A DNA stretch of 64,000 bases from Symbiodinium natans. Its lineage: Eukaryota > Sar > Dinophyceae > Suessiales > Symbiodiniaceae. Both the position numbers and the translations under genes were made by a program. This document shows, piece after piece, positions 10,641-21,791 of the stretch (the first letter of the stretch is position 1; each line of letters starts with the position of its first letter). The notes under the pieces are model-generated. The model was given only the letters and a program-made list of their open reading frames with translations. It made no database searches and was not told the origin of the DNA. The stretch is from NCBI GenBank assembly GCA_905221605.1, contig CAJNDS010002301.1:655692-719691 (forward strand). Direction: 5' to 3'.

Positions 10641-13600
10641 CTGCTTTGGGTCACTGAGTGCCCTCTCGTCGAGAAAAACAGCCTGGAAATCCATCGCCAC
10701 ATGATGCCACGCAGTTTAGGGTCCAGGGCCACCCTGACCCTTGCAGGGTTTAGGGTTTAGGGTTTAGGGTCTAGGGTTCAGGGTTTAGGGTTTAGGGTTT
10801 AGGCGACCTTAAACCCAAGCCGAAAAGTCCTCCAACCGTCCTGCGAGATTTTCAGGCTTTGGGTGAAGGAGCCAAAGTCCTCGCCTGCTCAAGAAGAGTC
10901 AGTGGTTCAGGGGTGCAGGTCTGGGGGCTGCCCTGCTATTCCATGAAAAAAAACATGTCAAGCTTGACCGTATGCTACACGCTGGAAAGTCGCCCTGCCT
11001 GCACCGTGATAAACTTCGACCATTTCGCAACATCGGTGCCAAAAGCCTCGACGTCAGGTCTGTTTCGGCTGTCTCCAACGGGATGTAGATTTGCGGTTTC
11101 CGGGCCCGGGTTTGGGATATGTAGGCAACTAGGACTGGCACTAGCGAACAGCTTGTGCGATTGCGGACGGGTTTGCGGGGCTTGGGGTTTAGGGTGGTTC
11201 ACATCGTGTTGGGGCTTGCTCAGCGCATCGTCATGGCTTCAGGTTTACTTACCTTCCCCGCGAATTTGAACCCTCCATCATACTAACAACCGGCCACCTC
11301 AGCCATGAACTCAGCCCGAAACCTCAAGTCCCAGCCCCAAACACCTAGCGCGAAGATTCTTGTCACAACGGAGGCTTGGGTTCGATTCTATAGCTATACT
11401 CTTTTTTGAGTTGAGAGTGCCAAAGATGGACCATAATTGAGACGACCGCCCCTTCACAACATCTTAACTTATCCGTCTGAGTCACGTCCATGAACGCATA
11501 CGGCCACTTTCCCGTCAGCTGGTAGTTGCCAAAGAAGACGGCGACGTACACCACAACTCGGCATCCACAAACTGACGCAATTGCACCGGCCCCCGGCCCT
11601 TGCGTCACCCGATGCAAGGGACCCTCAAAGCCGCAGAAACGCAGTACGCAATCAGCCAAGAGGCACGACTTACTCCCTCAGTTTCAGAGCCGAGACAGTT
11701 CAACATTCGACATTGCAACAACCAAAATCCCCAACGTCATCAAACATGTTTAAGCTTTAAGGTTCCTCCCGAGAAGACAAAAGTGCCATGTTGGAGACCC
11801 CGGTAAGGAGGCGCCCTCCTTACCAATTACGGCTGGGATCGGCTGGGAAACGTGTGGCACCAGCCGTATAGGCTTTAGCGCGTGCAGGGTTGGGACTTAG
11901 GGTTGTTTAACCCTAAACCCTAAACCCTAAACCCTAAACCCTAAGCCCTAAGCCCTAAACCCTAAACGCTGTGAAGCTAGCGTTAGGGGCTTCTTGTCGG
12001 AAGCCTGGTTGTGCCTGAGGATCCATGTGGGCTCAGCGCCGGACCGTAGAAAGCCTCCGGGAGAACAAGGGCTTCAAGGGTTTAGGGTTTAGGGCTTAGG
12101 GTTTCGGGTTTAGGGTGAGTTGAAGGCAACAAAAGGACACATAAGTTTAGGGCTTTAGGGCTTCAAGGGTCTTTCATGTGCTTGAGGGGTGTTAAGGGTT
12201 TGGAGTTTGGGGTCAGGGTTTGGGCGTTCGGGATGACGATAAGGAGGCTGGGTGCTGAGGGCTTCTGGGACTCATGAGGCTTAGTATGACAAGTGTACTG
12301 ACGTTTCGGATTCTGAGGTGTCAAGGGGAAATCCCTAAAACCTTCCATCCGGAAACATTCCTAGCCGGTATTGAACCCTAAAGCCCGAAAAAGCTGTAAA
12401 CCCCCAAACCCCAAAACCCTAAAACCCTAAACCCTCTGTCGCCTAACCCCCAAACTCTAAAAACTCTAAAACCCTAAACCCTTCTAACCCCTAAACCCTA
12501 AGCCTTAAAAACCCGAAACCCACCAAACCCCCTAAACCCTAAACCCTAAACCCTAAACCCCAAAACCGCCCAGTTTGCTGCCCCCGCGGCCCCGAAGCGC
12601 AAGCACGAGAAGACGTTCAGCGAGCGCGCCAGCAGCGCAGAAGGACGAAGGAAAAGGTCCTCCATTAAAAGGGTTTTTTGGGCTTTCGGGGCTTAGGGTG
12701 TAGGGGCTGAGGGTTTTAGGGGTTTATGGAATCTAGGGGCTTAGGGTTAAGGAATTTAGGGATGCAGCGCTTTCGGGTCTGTTCCGGTTTGGGGGGTTGA
12801 GGTTGGGATGTTCACCTTCATACTAGCACTATGATAATCCCTATTAAGGACTGTTAGCATAGGGGGGTTGAGGGGTTGAGGGGTTGAAGGTACGGCTTCC
12901 GCGCTGCTGCGGCCCTTGACCCCCGAAAACCTTACCAGCTCTTACTCGTGAAATCGGGGAATTCGCACCTTAAACACCCCTATATGTAACCCTGTATACC
13001 CTAAACCCTAACCCCTATGCAACCCTGTAAACCCCAAACCCCAAACCCAAACCCCAAACCCAAACCCCAAACCCCAAACCCCGAACCCCAAACCTAAACC
13101 CCAAACCCCAAACCCTAAACACTAAACCCAAATCATTACGCTAACCCGAAGACCCATACAGCCCCCATCTCAACGCCGATTCCGTGGCCCAGGGTCCAGG
13201 GCCCCGATGAAGAAGGGCGGGATGTGAAGAGCCTCGGGTTCGGGTTCCTAAACCCTAAACTCAAAAACCCGAAACCCTTACGAAGAACCTCGAGCTTGCT
13301 GACTCTTGGGGCACCCAGAATGAAAAAAATCGCAATAAGGCTGTTGATTCCTACCTAAACCACAAACCCGAAAACCCGAAACGTGCAACGCGGCGCTTGA
13401 CACCAACATTTCGGGCCGCAGGTTTTTTTCCAGAGCTAGAAGCCCCAAGGCTCAGCAAAAAGCCTCCCCCAACCCCCGCCCCCCCGAGGCAAAGGTTCAG
13501 CTTTGAAGGTTTCAGGGTTTAAGTGTGCGCGGAAGTTAAGGGCTTGAGGGTTTAAGCGTTTAGGTTTTAGGGTTCGCCAATTCCATGTCGGCCCAAGCGC

Positions 13601-14006
13601 ATGCTGGACTGGCCCGAAAGCAACGCCACGCCTTGGTTGTCAGAGAGGTCACCGTGGTCATTGACAGGCTTGAAGCTTCAAGGGCGAGGCCTTAAAGGTA
13701 AGGCTTTGATGGAGGTTCTGAAGGGCTTAGGGGTGGACCTTCTGTCAGACTTGTATCCAATAACCTGGAAGTCTTGAGGTCCCATGAAAAGATGAAAAGC
13801 CTCAACTCCGAACCCGAAACCCCAAAAACCCCAATTCAGCCCCAAATGCCCCCCACCCCCCCCCCCCCCCCCCCCCCCCCAAACAAAAAAAAAAGAGGAA
13901 AAACGTAAAGCGCAAATTCTCCCTGCCGCCATGGTTCTCGGCCCACTTCTTGCACTCCTCCTTGAAGCCTTGCGTGGCGATATACGGGAGATGGGAATAG
14001 TACCAG
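10641..14006 (-). CDS. Gene C: FAR-17a/AIG1-like membrane protein, partial
   Basis: Exons: 13930-14006, 13383-13435, 12015-12071, 11469-11556, 10641-10733. Joined, they read WYYSHLPYIATQGFKEECKK, then LEKNLRPEMLVSSAALH, ALVLPEAFYGPALSPHGSS, VVVYVAVFFGNYQLTGKWPY AFMDVTQTD, VALDPKLRGIMWRW. The run of an H followed by VLPE, SPH.SS, an aromatic membrane helix and TGKWPYAFM resembles the C-terminal half of AIG1/ADTRP lipid hydrolases (H....VLP...PS.SS...TG.WVYPFL). That His would correspond to their catalytic His; the N-terminal Thr region would lie upstream. Phases fit except the long intron between 13383 and 12071, whose ends need a one-base slide (GT...AA or TT...AG). The family call is from memory of motifs, not a search. 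Confidence 0.5.
12574..12656. CDS. exon-like island, strand unresolved
   Basis: Plus strand has CGCCCAG| and AAAAG|GTCC around APKRKHEKTFSERASSAEGR; the minus strand is also open (PSALLARSLNVFSCLRFGAA) but lacks an acceptor. It lies inside the long gene C intron, so it is either a separate plus-strand exon or a skipped one. Confidence 0.3.
12803..12867. mobile_element. MITE family 1, deleted copy
   Basis: Starts TTGGGATGTTCACCTTCATA and ends CTATTAAGGACTGTTAGCAT AGGGG; the middle is shorter than in the full 99-bp copies at 17.9 and 50.1 kb. Confidence 0.6.
13173..13240 (-). CDS. exon-like island
   Basis: Minus strand EALHIPPFFIGALDPGPRN RR then TGA, or a GC donor just before it. It lies in the gene C intron and is unassigned. 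Confidence 0.3.
13580..13775. CDS. coding-looking island, strand unresolved
   Basis: All strands are unusually open. Plus: RMLDWPESNATPWLSERSPW running 60 codons to a stop at 13773. Minus: DHGDLSDNQGVALLSGQSSM or SLSMTTVTSLTTK. It lies between gene C exons, so minus is favoured by context but not shown. Confidence 0.3.
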
Positions 14007-14086
14007 CTATGGGATACCCGAGAGAACCCTATTTAGTTGGGCTTTGGACACCCATTATAGCAGCGGAACCTCTATGAGTTGCAGGC

Positions 14087-14392
14087 TTGTGTGGTTTAGA
14101 GTGGTGGCAGCATAGTCCTGTTCGCAAACAAAAACCTCGGCCTGGGTGGGTGGCCGAGGCAAAGCAGAGAGTAGCCCTTGAAGAGCTTGAATGGGAGCCA
14201 CAGATCCGGCAGCAGCATAGCTTTACTCAGTTTTCCCAGGCTTCCACGTACTCATCTACCCTTGACTGCGGCGGAGTTCGGGCCCCGGTAGAAACTTCAA
14301 GCCCTTGGCCAAACTTTATGTTGTTGGGGGCGCGTTGCCTGCCTGTAACTCCTACGTGCCTACAGTTTAGAAATCAACCCTTGCTTTCGTAA
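14087..14392. CDS. coding-looking region, strand unresolved
   Basis: The plus frame is open for 101 codons (VAEAKQRVALEELEWEPQIR); the minus strand offers AMLLPDLWLPFKLFKGYSLL with a GC donor CACCCAG|GCC. No family is recognised. Confidence 0.3.
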
Positions 14393-14600
14393 CGAAAACC
14401 GAGGAATGGTAGGTAAGTAGAGGCCCTGGGTTTCAGGGTCGAGATTACAGCCGCTTCGCTGGTGCAGCTGGGGGGCGTTTGGGGGTTCGAGGTTTCCAAG
14501 CCCAAAGGAGGTTGTAACGGGCATCGGGGTGCTCAACACCAAACCCTAAACCCTAAACCCTAAAGCCTAAACCCTAAACCCTAAACCCTAAAGCTTTAGC

Positions 14601-14674
14601 CAAGATGCCGTCCGCAGGAACGACCAGGGAGAAATACTGCATGGTCACGAACCTGAGGCTCGTCCCGTGCTGCA
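14601..14674 (-). CDS. exon, possibly upstream part of gene C
   Basis: CGAATCAG| acceptor, then QHGTSLRFVTMQYFSLVVPA DGIL, and a GC donor CTTG|GCTAAAGC entering the CCCTAAA-flanked side. A GTS.RFVTM..F stretch would suit the N-terminal GGSWKFLTF region of AIG1-like proteins, but its phase does not join 13930 directly. The plus strand (EKYCMVTNLRLVPCC) is also open. Confidence 0.35.
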
Positions 14675-14772
14675 CTGATTCGGGGGGTTTAGGGTTTAGG
14701 GTGTAGGGTGTAGGGTTTAGGGTTATTTAGGGTTTAGGGATGGGGTTAAGTAGAACAAAGGTCCTGGCAGTT

Positions 14773-14963
14773 TCTATCTGTATAAGACTGCAGATCTCAA
14801 GGCCGTGATGGAACTGGGCCCAAAACCCCCTGAACTTCTGAACCCTATACTCGACAAGCTCTGCGCATCTCTGCGCCTATGCCTGGGCATCCAAGCCAGC
14901 CTCCGCACACCCCAAAGACACAGAATCCTTGCAATTCCTGTCAACCCACAATCATCCAACAAG
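14773..14963 (+). CDS. possible plus-strand exon
   Basis: After CCTGGCAG| the plus frame runs about 63 codons to a TAG: FYLYKTADLKAVMELGPKPP then LLNPILDKLCASLRLCLG. It looks protein-like and is one of few segments where plus beats minus. The run left of it is TTTAGGG. No family is recognised. Confidence 0.35.
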
Positions 14964-15228
14964 TAGGGACCTTGTATATTTCGAATTCCGGGAGGGTGGT
15001 CTGGTAAATCTATGGGGTTTGAGAAGGAAGTTAGGACTTATAGGGCCTAGGCAAACAGGAACAAACCCTAAAACCTACACCCTAAATCCTCAACCCCGAC
15101 AAAAGGGCCGCTCACATAGAGAACTCAAGCTCTCAGGCCAAGCCGCCAGCCAAGCCCGCCTACGCTGATGCAAAGGCCGTTCCTGGGCCCAGGAGGCGGA
15201 TGCATTGTTTGGCCATCTTGGAACTTAG

Positions 15229-15412
15229 GTTTAGGGTTTATAGGGTTTAGGGTTTAGGGTTTAGGGTTTAGGGTTTAGGGTTTAGGGTTTAGGGTTTAGG
15301 GTTTGGGCTTAGGGCTTAGGGCTTAGGGCTTAGGGCTTAGGGCTTAGGGCTTAGGGCTTAGGGCTTAGGGCTTAGGGCTTAGGGCTTAGGGCTCAGGGCT
15401 TAGGGCTTAGGG
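15229..15412 (+). repeat. TTTAGGG array passing into a CTTAGGG array
   Basis: 15229-15310 is TTTAGGG; 15310-15412 is about 14 units of the variant CTTAGGG, nearly uninterrupted. Such block-wise replacement of one base implies local slippage or conversion. Confidence 0.95.
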
Positions 15413-15426
15413 TTTGGGACTCTCGG

Positions 15427-16091
15427 ATGGTTCCAAGGATCGTCGCAGCACCCAGCATGGGCGAGAACCTCAAGAGGAGTGCTGTTTATGGCGCAGACGA
15501 GGGGTCCAACATAGTGCGAAGAATCTTTCGAGCTTCTGACCTATTCAAGACGAAGGCACATATGCCTAAAGCCTGCAACACAAAGCCTCTGCAAGCCCTA
15601 AGGCATGGTGAACCCGAAATCCTCAAATGACTGACCGGCTGATTTATGGTTGAGCATTCGCAGGCCTAGCGGGCCGTTCCATGGTTCAACGTTGCATAAG
15701 GATTTGATGAAGAAGCAATGGACTAGACTCCTCAAGATCACCACTCCTTCCCTGCCCCAACAACAAGGAAAAACAATACCCTCCGTCCTGCTTGGGATGT
15801 ACTGGCTTTGATATGGAGAAGAAGCCAAAGTCTTGCAGAGCCCCAGCGAGGGTGGTGGGATTTCCTCACACTTCTGTTCAGTTCCTCTTTTCGATTGGCC
15901 CTGCACCGTTCGGACACGTTCCTAACTTTAACTCATACAGCCAGGGAAAGTTCAACGTATCCCAAGTGTCCTACCTAGTTAGCAGAAATCCGGCTTTGGG
16001 GAAGCAACGGCGCAAGGAGCGTCAGCACCTGATGCCAAGCCTGCATGGAGCCACTCCGTTTTCCCCGGCTTTTGGGGCTTGGGACCGCTGA
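15427..16091. other. unresolved region with partial elements
   Basis: Open on both strands in places. Plus 15427-15630: ENLKRSAVYGADEGSNIVRR. Minus over the same bases: CAINSTPLEVLAHAGCC. 15945-15985 carries a family 4 end (GTATCCCAAGTGTCCTACCT). 16040-16090, minus: TTCAG| then VPSPKSRGKRSGSMQ and a GC donor. No model is proposed. Confidence 0.3.
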
Positions 16092-16199
16092 ACCCTAAAC
16101 CCTAAACCCTAAACCCTAAGCCCTAAACCCTAAACGAGAGGATGCCAGGGGTTCAGGGTTTAGGGTTTGAAGGTTTAGGCTTTAGGGTGTTCGGGCTCT

Positions 16200-16284
16200 T
16201 GTGCGCTAGGTCGTTCTCTGTGGCAAGAAACGTCCTCAAGTACCAGGGTTTGGGTTTCGTAAGGAAGCCAAGTCGTCTTTGAGC
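16200..16284 (-). CDS. exon
   Basis: The acceptor is the end of a telomere-type run, CCCTAAAG|, and the frame reads AQRRLGFLTKPKPWYLRTFL then ATENDLAHKSP. The donor is not fixed. It is bounded on the right by a TTTAGGG array (16287-16352). Unknown protein. Confidence 0.45.
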
Positions 16285-16353
16285 CTTTAGGGTTTAGGGT
16301 TTAGGGTTTAGGGTTTAGGGTTTAGGGTTTAGGGTTTAGGGTTTAGGGTTTAC

Positions 16354-16515
16354 GGTTTCATATGCTTTGAAATCCGAAGTCGGTTCGCTGAGGTGGATCG
16401 ACAGTTGGGCGTCAGCGTTGCTTGTGCCAGCCGAAAGGACGAGAGTAGAAGTGGCTTCGCGTGAGGGGTTTCGGCGTTTAGCCACACGTGTTGCGGGCTC
16501 CTCGCGAGTAAGTAT
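16354..16515 (-). CDS. exon, 54 whole codons
   Basis: CCCCAG| acceptor; REEPATRVAKRRNPSREATS, TLVLSAGTSNADAQLSIHLS, EPTSDFKAYET; donor |GTAAACCC running into the repeat array. The plus strand is open as well and has a textbook GTAAGT donor at 16507, so strand is not certain. Confidence 0.4.
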
Positions 16516-17303
16516 CTGGGGACTGTTCGGACTTCGGGTCCTCTCCTGCACCACCCCAAGTACCCAGGATACCTGAATTGAGGTATTTGGGCATCAAGAA
16601 AGAGGGTATTCTGTCGGGGGGGGGGGGGGGGGGGGGGGGCTAGAAGTACAGCAGATGGTCCCTACTACATACAGCCTCTGCACCTGCAGGTGGCAAAGCA
16701 AACATTTTCGAAACCGTAAACCCCAAGCAACGGCTTCGCTGTGTTTGTTCTCAAAAAAAGTAAACCCTAAACCCTAAACCCTAAACCTCAAACTCCAAAC
16801 CTTGAACCCTAAACCCTAAACCCAGAGTCAACCCTTTTTTCTTCTGAAACTGTCACACCCTGCCTGGAAGGCGATGCAGTGTCGTGTTAGGTAGACCCTG
16901 GGATGGTTGTGCAATCGCAAAGTTTTGGGTCTGAATGGTTCCTTGAGTTTCTGGTTTAGGGTTTAGGGTTTTAGGGTTTAGGGCTTAGGGTTTAGGGTTT
17001 AAGGTTTAGGGTTTGCTGTAATAAGGCGCAGAAGCTGTGAAGGTTGGGATGCAGACGAGCTTCGCAAGCCTAACCTACTTTCTGTTAGGGTTCAGGGCTT
17101 AGTGTTCAGACTGCTTCCAAAATACTTCCTCCGTTCAGGGGCTGAGGGGGTCTCGAGCGGGGTTCCAAGAGAGGAGGTCCAGGGCAGAGACAACAACAAC
17201 CCTAAACCCCTGAATCCTTAACCCCCTAAACCCCTGAACCCCTGAACCCCTAAACCCCTAAACCCCCAAACCCCAAAACCCCAAAACCCCTAAACCCCTA
17301 AAC

Positions 17304-17405
17304 CCTGAACCCTCCCCATAGCAAACTTTTCATCCTGAACCAATCCAAGACTCCAGTACCCCAGCTTCCGCTGCACATGGAAGGCATCAGCTTCCTTCCA
17401 GACAT
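17304..17405 (-). CDS. exon
   Basis: Frame LHVWKEADAFHVQRKLGYWS then LGLVQDEKFAMGRVQ, ending CAG|GGTTTAGGG exactly as gene D exon 9313 does. The acceptor is probably TGGAAG|GAAGCT. Unknown protein. Confidence 0.45.
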
Positions 17406-17889
17406 GCAGGGGTTCAGGGTTTAGGGGTTGAGGGTTGGGGTTAGGATTTAGGGTTTGGGGCTGAGGGTCTGGGAGGTTCAGGAAAGGTTCAAGGTTAGGC
17501 TAGGCTAGGGTCTAGGGTTTAGGCGCGTAAGGGTTCAGGGTCCAGGGTTTACGTTTGCGCTTGGGGTTCAGGATTTCTAGGGTCTGCGGCAACGGGTAAG
17601 GTTTAAGATCTACTTGCGATGCACATGCTGAACTGGCTTCACATGCGGAGCAAGTGCGATGCTGTGTCTACAAAGCCCCGGATGATGTAATACCCGTGGA
17701 CAACAGCTTGGGGATTCGTGATTTCGGGTATACAACAGGGCTTGCCCCGAGGCAAGTGGGTTTAGGGCTTCAGGTTTGAGGAGGTTTCCCAAACATCCCA
17801 AAAGAATTCAAGCCCCAAGTCGTGAACCCTAACCTCTAAACCCTGAGCCCGAAAAGACAGAGAGGCAACCTCAAAACGAGCATCTGGAC

Positions 17890-17988
17890 TTGGGATGTTC
17901 CCCCTTATACTAACAGTCTTTAATGGGGATTACAGTCGGGGTACTCTAATCCCCATTGAGGACTGTTCGTGTAGGGGGAACATCCCAA
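17890..17988. mobile_element. MITE family 1, full copy
   Basis: 99-bp near-palindrome with inverted ends TTGGGATGTTCCCCC...GGGGGAACATCCCAA and inner arms TAACAGTCTTTAATGGGGAT / ATCCCCATTGAGGACTGTT. No coding capacity. Confidence 0.75.
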
Positions 17989-18127
17989 ATCAGGAGTGTG
18001 CAGTGTCCTTCGTGGGCTTCGGCACAGCCTTCGATGGTTGGGCGGAGGGGCGTGTTGGGAGAGGTACGAATGCCTGGGTTTCGGGGGACCTCCTCAAGTA
18101 CAGCATCAGGAGGTTTTTGCTGTAGGC

Positions 18128-18200
18128 GGTTTAGGGTTTAGGGTTTAGGGTTTAGGGTTTAGGGTTTAGGGTTTAGGGTTTAGGGTTTAGGGTTTAGAAG
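18128..18200 (+). repeat. TTTAGGG array
   Basis: About ten perfect units. Confidence 0.95.
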
Positions 18201-18445
18201 TTATAGAGGGGGATTCAGATATCAGGTGTTCTTTGTGGAAGCCCCCTACGTCCACCTTAGGCTGTCTTCGGACCCCTGTCGCTTCATTGATAGGAGAACC
18301 TATCTTGCAACTTAGGGCTTTGGGAAGAGTACCCAAAACACGCCCTAAACCGCGAACCCCAAACCCCAAACCCTAAACCCTGGACCCTAAACCCTAAACC
18401 CTAAACCCTAAACCCCAAACCCTACACCCTAAACCCTAACCCTGC

Positions 18446-18526
18446 CTGGGAGTGGAGTAACAACACCAGAACGGCCGCCAGCGCGAGAACCAGCCGCAGC
18501 ACAGTGCACAGAGCATCTGGAGCAAC
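18446..18526 (-). CDS. exon encoding a membrane helix, 27 codons
   Basis: ACCAG| acceptor; VAPDALCTVLRLVLALAAVL then VLLLHSQ; GC donor CAG|GCAGGGTTAGGG that enters telomere-type repeat. Phase 0 at both ends. A 20-residue hydrophobic segment is clear. It could precede the exon at 17304 (also startable in phase 0). Confidence 0.5.
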
Positions 18527-19199
18527 CTGGTTACAACGTGCCCACAAACACCTCGACTCTATACGTCCATTCCCTTTGAAATCCCAAAAGAACCACCTAA
18601 ACCCTAAACCCCAAACCCTAAATCACCTTACAGGTTGATGAACCTGAGGATCCCCAAAAGGGCTCATGAAACCGAAGCTGAAAAAAACCCAGGAGCCTTG
18701 GCCTGAAGCCAAATCCCTATACGCCCTGAGCTTCCACAAATTTCATTTAGAACAACACCCAAAAGATCCCTGAGCTTGAGCCCTTTTTGGACTCTGAACC
18801 CTACAACCCTCAACTCCTTTTACCCCTTCAACTATGCCCTTATAACCCTAAACCCTAAACCATGAGAGTCCAGAATCAGCCCAGTGAGCCCGAAACTAAA
18901 ATGGGTACATACGCCATGGTCATTGGAGGGTTCAGCAGCAAGAAGCTCATTTACTATCTTTTTGTCGGCCTCCTAGTGGTTCTTGGGGACTTCTCTTGGG
19001 TTCAGCGTTCGGGGCGCAGTGGGCCTTGAAACCGAACCCTGACTCTGACGCTCTTGCGGAAAGGTGGCCTCATACAGCGCATCCTCCTGCGAAAACCTTG
19101 GGGTTCGTGCGCGCTTCTTCATGAAAAGTCTGGGGTCAAGCAGTGTCAAGCAGGTTTGCTCCTTTGGAGGATGGAGTGTTGGCCCCCAAATCACGAAAA

Positions 19200-19600
19200 T
19201 CAAGCCCTGAACTTTGATGAGGTTGTTGGCGGCGACGCGCGGTTGGAGGTGAATTCGAGAACTATACGTCTGCCAAAAGCAAGGTGCCTCGAAGTCCTGA
19301 CGCGTGTGTCAGCTTGGCCAGTTCACTCTCGAGTACCCCATAGAAACATCTCCCGCCGGTTTAGGTTTAGGGTGTAGGGTTTAGGGTGATCAGCGTTTGG
19401 GGTTCCTTCGCCGTCAAAGGAGATGCAAAACCCATTCAGAGCTCAATTGCGTTGATCTTGGTACTGTTGACAAATCTTCGAAACATGCAGCGCTGTGGCA
19501 GGCACAAATCGAATTGCTTGAAAGAGAAAGGGAGGTCCAGAGGTTTGAAGACGAGCTTGAGACGCGAGACGCCAGATGTCTAGCAGAACACGGTGCGTAA
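19200..19600 (+). CDS. possible plus-strand coding segment with coiled coil
   Basis: Plus frame 19394-19600 contains AALWQAQIELLEREREVQRF then EDELETRDARCLAEHGA before a stop or a GT donor; upstream 19200-19350 reads DEVVGGDARLEVNSRTIRLP. Charge pattern and heptads look genuine and base use is less GC-rich than in the minus-strand exons. It would be the best exception to the one-strand pattern. Confidence 0.4.
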
Positions 19601-20101
19601 CTGAACAGGAGGTTGTGGCAGCCTGCATCCGCAAAGTCCCGAAAGCTCACAACCAATCCCTCAACGAACGCTCACCCTAAACCCTACGCCCTAAGCCCTA
19701 AACCCTAAACCCCATAATGCTACCCGGGCGGCAGCTTGCCAAGGAAGAGGTACCACGGGCAGAAAAGGGGGATGCCTCAGGCATTATGTAGTCCCCCCCT
19801 AGAAGGGTCATATGCAAGGGCTCATGCAGGGCTCCGAAAAAACTACTATGGGCAAAAAACGGTCTTTGGTGGGGGAGTCGGCAAAGCATGGGCCGATGTT
19901 GACAAAGGCAACAGTACCACAAACTACGTTTCGCGTTTCTTTGGGGAACTCAAATGCTAAGCTTTGGCGGGGGCGGGGTGGGGGAGGGCGATTATAAACT
20001 ACTCTGCCAGTAGAGGCGAGTTAGGTGCCCTAAGCCATTCCTTCATGGGTAAGATAGGGGAATATACGGCACCTAACTGCGCAATTCCCTCCCAGAACAG
20101 C

Positions 20102-20502
20102 CATGTGTAGCTGGGCATCCAAACAGATTTGCAGATTGGGTCTCAAGTTTGAGCAGGATGCCGATCACATCCAGCACACGGAGGTTGGCGGCGTGCTGCC
20201 TCTCCTCTGCAGAATAGCCTCGCGGACGAACACTATAGGATTTTTAGGGTCGTTGAGGGTTTTAGGGCTTGGGTTTCCGAAGAGTCCGTAACAAGCACGC
20301 AAGACATCAAGTAGCCGACCGTGTCTCTGCTCGTTAAGCTTCTTGGTCTTGTTGCTGCACGCATGACGACAAAACTCTACAGAAGCCACTGCTGAAATTC
20401 TGCAGAACTTCTACGAGGGGCCGTCCCAGGCCGTTCCGAAGAGCTCCATGGCTCCAATAATCGGAAGGAACCCCTGAAATTCCAGAATCTCATCTCGCGC
20501 TC
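20102..20502 (-). CDS. Gene E: three-exon chain, partial
   Basis: Exons 20422-20502 (ARDEILEFQGFLPIIGAMEL FGTAWD), 20320-20376 (FCRHACSNKTKKLNEQRH) and 20102-20206 (ERQHAANLRVLDVIGILLKL ETQSANLFGCPATH). Phases join. The first intron is only 45 nt (GC-AG), the second 113 nt (GT-AG), and the last donor is CATG|GC. A 16-G run at 20521-20536 (C on the coding strand) lies just before the first acceptor like a pyrimidine tract. The joined NEQRHEERQHAANL region looks helical. Unknown family. Confidence 0.6.
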
Positions 20503-20624
20503 CTATTCTCGGGTCGTCTTGGGGGGGGGGGGGGGGTTTGGTAAAGATTCCGAAAGCAGATCCGGCTGAACCGGGACAAGGGTCTAGGGTTTCTGTAGGC
20601 TTTCGGCCCCTCGTAAACCCTCCT

Positions 20625-20683
20625 AGAACCCAAGACTTGAAAAGAAGGCTAGCATATCCCAAGAGCCGACCGAAATCTACCTG
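20625..20683. mobile_element. family 4 fragment
   Basis: Carries the AACCCAAGA...ATATCCCAAGAGCCGACC segment of family 4 without its ends; it inflates an antisense frame here. Confidence 0.4.
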
Positions 20684-20814
20684 GTGAAGGAGTCTTTGGT
20701 TCATCCCAGGCGACTCTACACTGGTGCATTTCGCTGCATGAGCCTCTGATGGCTGCAGGTGCAGGCGACTTGCCATGAATTTCGAGTCCCCGAACCTTAT
20801 AGGGTTTAGGGTTG

Positions 20815-20890
20815 AAAGGATTTATAGGGTTTACAGGGTGTACAGGGTTTGTAGGGTTTACAGGGTTTATAGGGTTTATAGGGTTTAGGC
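20815..20890 (+). repeat. telomere-like array with 9-mer variants
   Basis: Units alternate GGGTTTATA and GGGTTTACA with GGGTGTACA, a private variant of the heptamer. Confidence 0.85.
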
Positions 20891-21358
20891 CTTGTACAGC
20901 CCCCTAAAAGCGCACCTCCCCACATGCCTCCTTTGGGACCCCCAAGTGGTTTATAGGGTGGGGCGGGCTAAGGGCCCAATCCTCTAAACCCTCGGAGCCA
21001 AGAACAAGCTTTAAACTTATTCTACTTGCTGCTTTAGGTCTTAGGATGGCTTCACGTTTAGTATTTCCGGCGGGGGGCCGGGGGGGGGGGGGGGGGGGGG
21101 GGTTGGAAAAAAAACTTAAGGGTTCCGCAAGGGTTTAACTTTCAGAAGCATAAGAAGCGGCGCCCTAAAAAAACGCAACATCCGCCTCTTCCTCCGCCAC
21201 GGCGGCCTTGATCTTCATTTCTTCCTTGCGGGTGGATGTCTTGTAACACTTCTGAGCGGTTCTGCTAAGCCGGCCTTATGAGGGGGTTACGGCTATCCTG
21301 GAGCTAAACACGAAACCCTGAACACTGGAACCCTTGTGTTTCCAGGGTTTCAGGACAC

Positions 21359-21401
21359 TGTGACATGTAGCTAGAGCTTCAGTCGCGACGATGTCTCCAG
21401 C
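21359..21401 (-). CDS. exon
   Basis: TTCCGCAG| acceptor, AGDIVATEALATCH, donor CACA|GTGTCC. Likely belongs near gene O but phase is not matched. Confidence 0.4.
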
Positions 21402-21611
21402 CTGCGGAAGCATGTATATAGAGGTTTGCAGAGTTTGCGGTGCTTGTACGCAAGCGCAACTGGTGATGATGCTGCTGATGAAGATGATGATGCGCATGTC
21501 GGGCTCAATGTTTAGGGTTTACACGTTAAAGGCTGAGGGCCCAGCTGAAAGAAATAGCGGCCAAGAGTCTATCTCTTCATCTGACGGCTTAAGAAGAAAC
21601 GGCCGCCACGC

Positions 21612-21661
21612 CTTCGCAGGAGTCGAGTGTGACCCTTGTCCACCCTACAGTCGCAACAATC
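21612..21661 (-). CDS. cysteine-rich exon
   Basis: GAACCAG| acceptor, DCCDCRVDKGHTRLLR, GC donor GAAG|GCGTGG. The CC.C cluster hints at metal binding or disulfides only. Confidence 0.4.
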
Positions 21662-21791
21662 CTGGTTCAGGACTTGGGGTTTCTTTAGGGTTTAGGGATT
21701 AGGGTTTAGGAATCTCTGCGTGGCGGGTTCAGGGTTTAGAGTTTAGGGTTTCCCTTGTTGGCCCAACAAGCCTTCTGCACATGTGAAAGAC

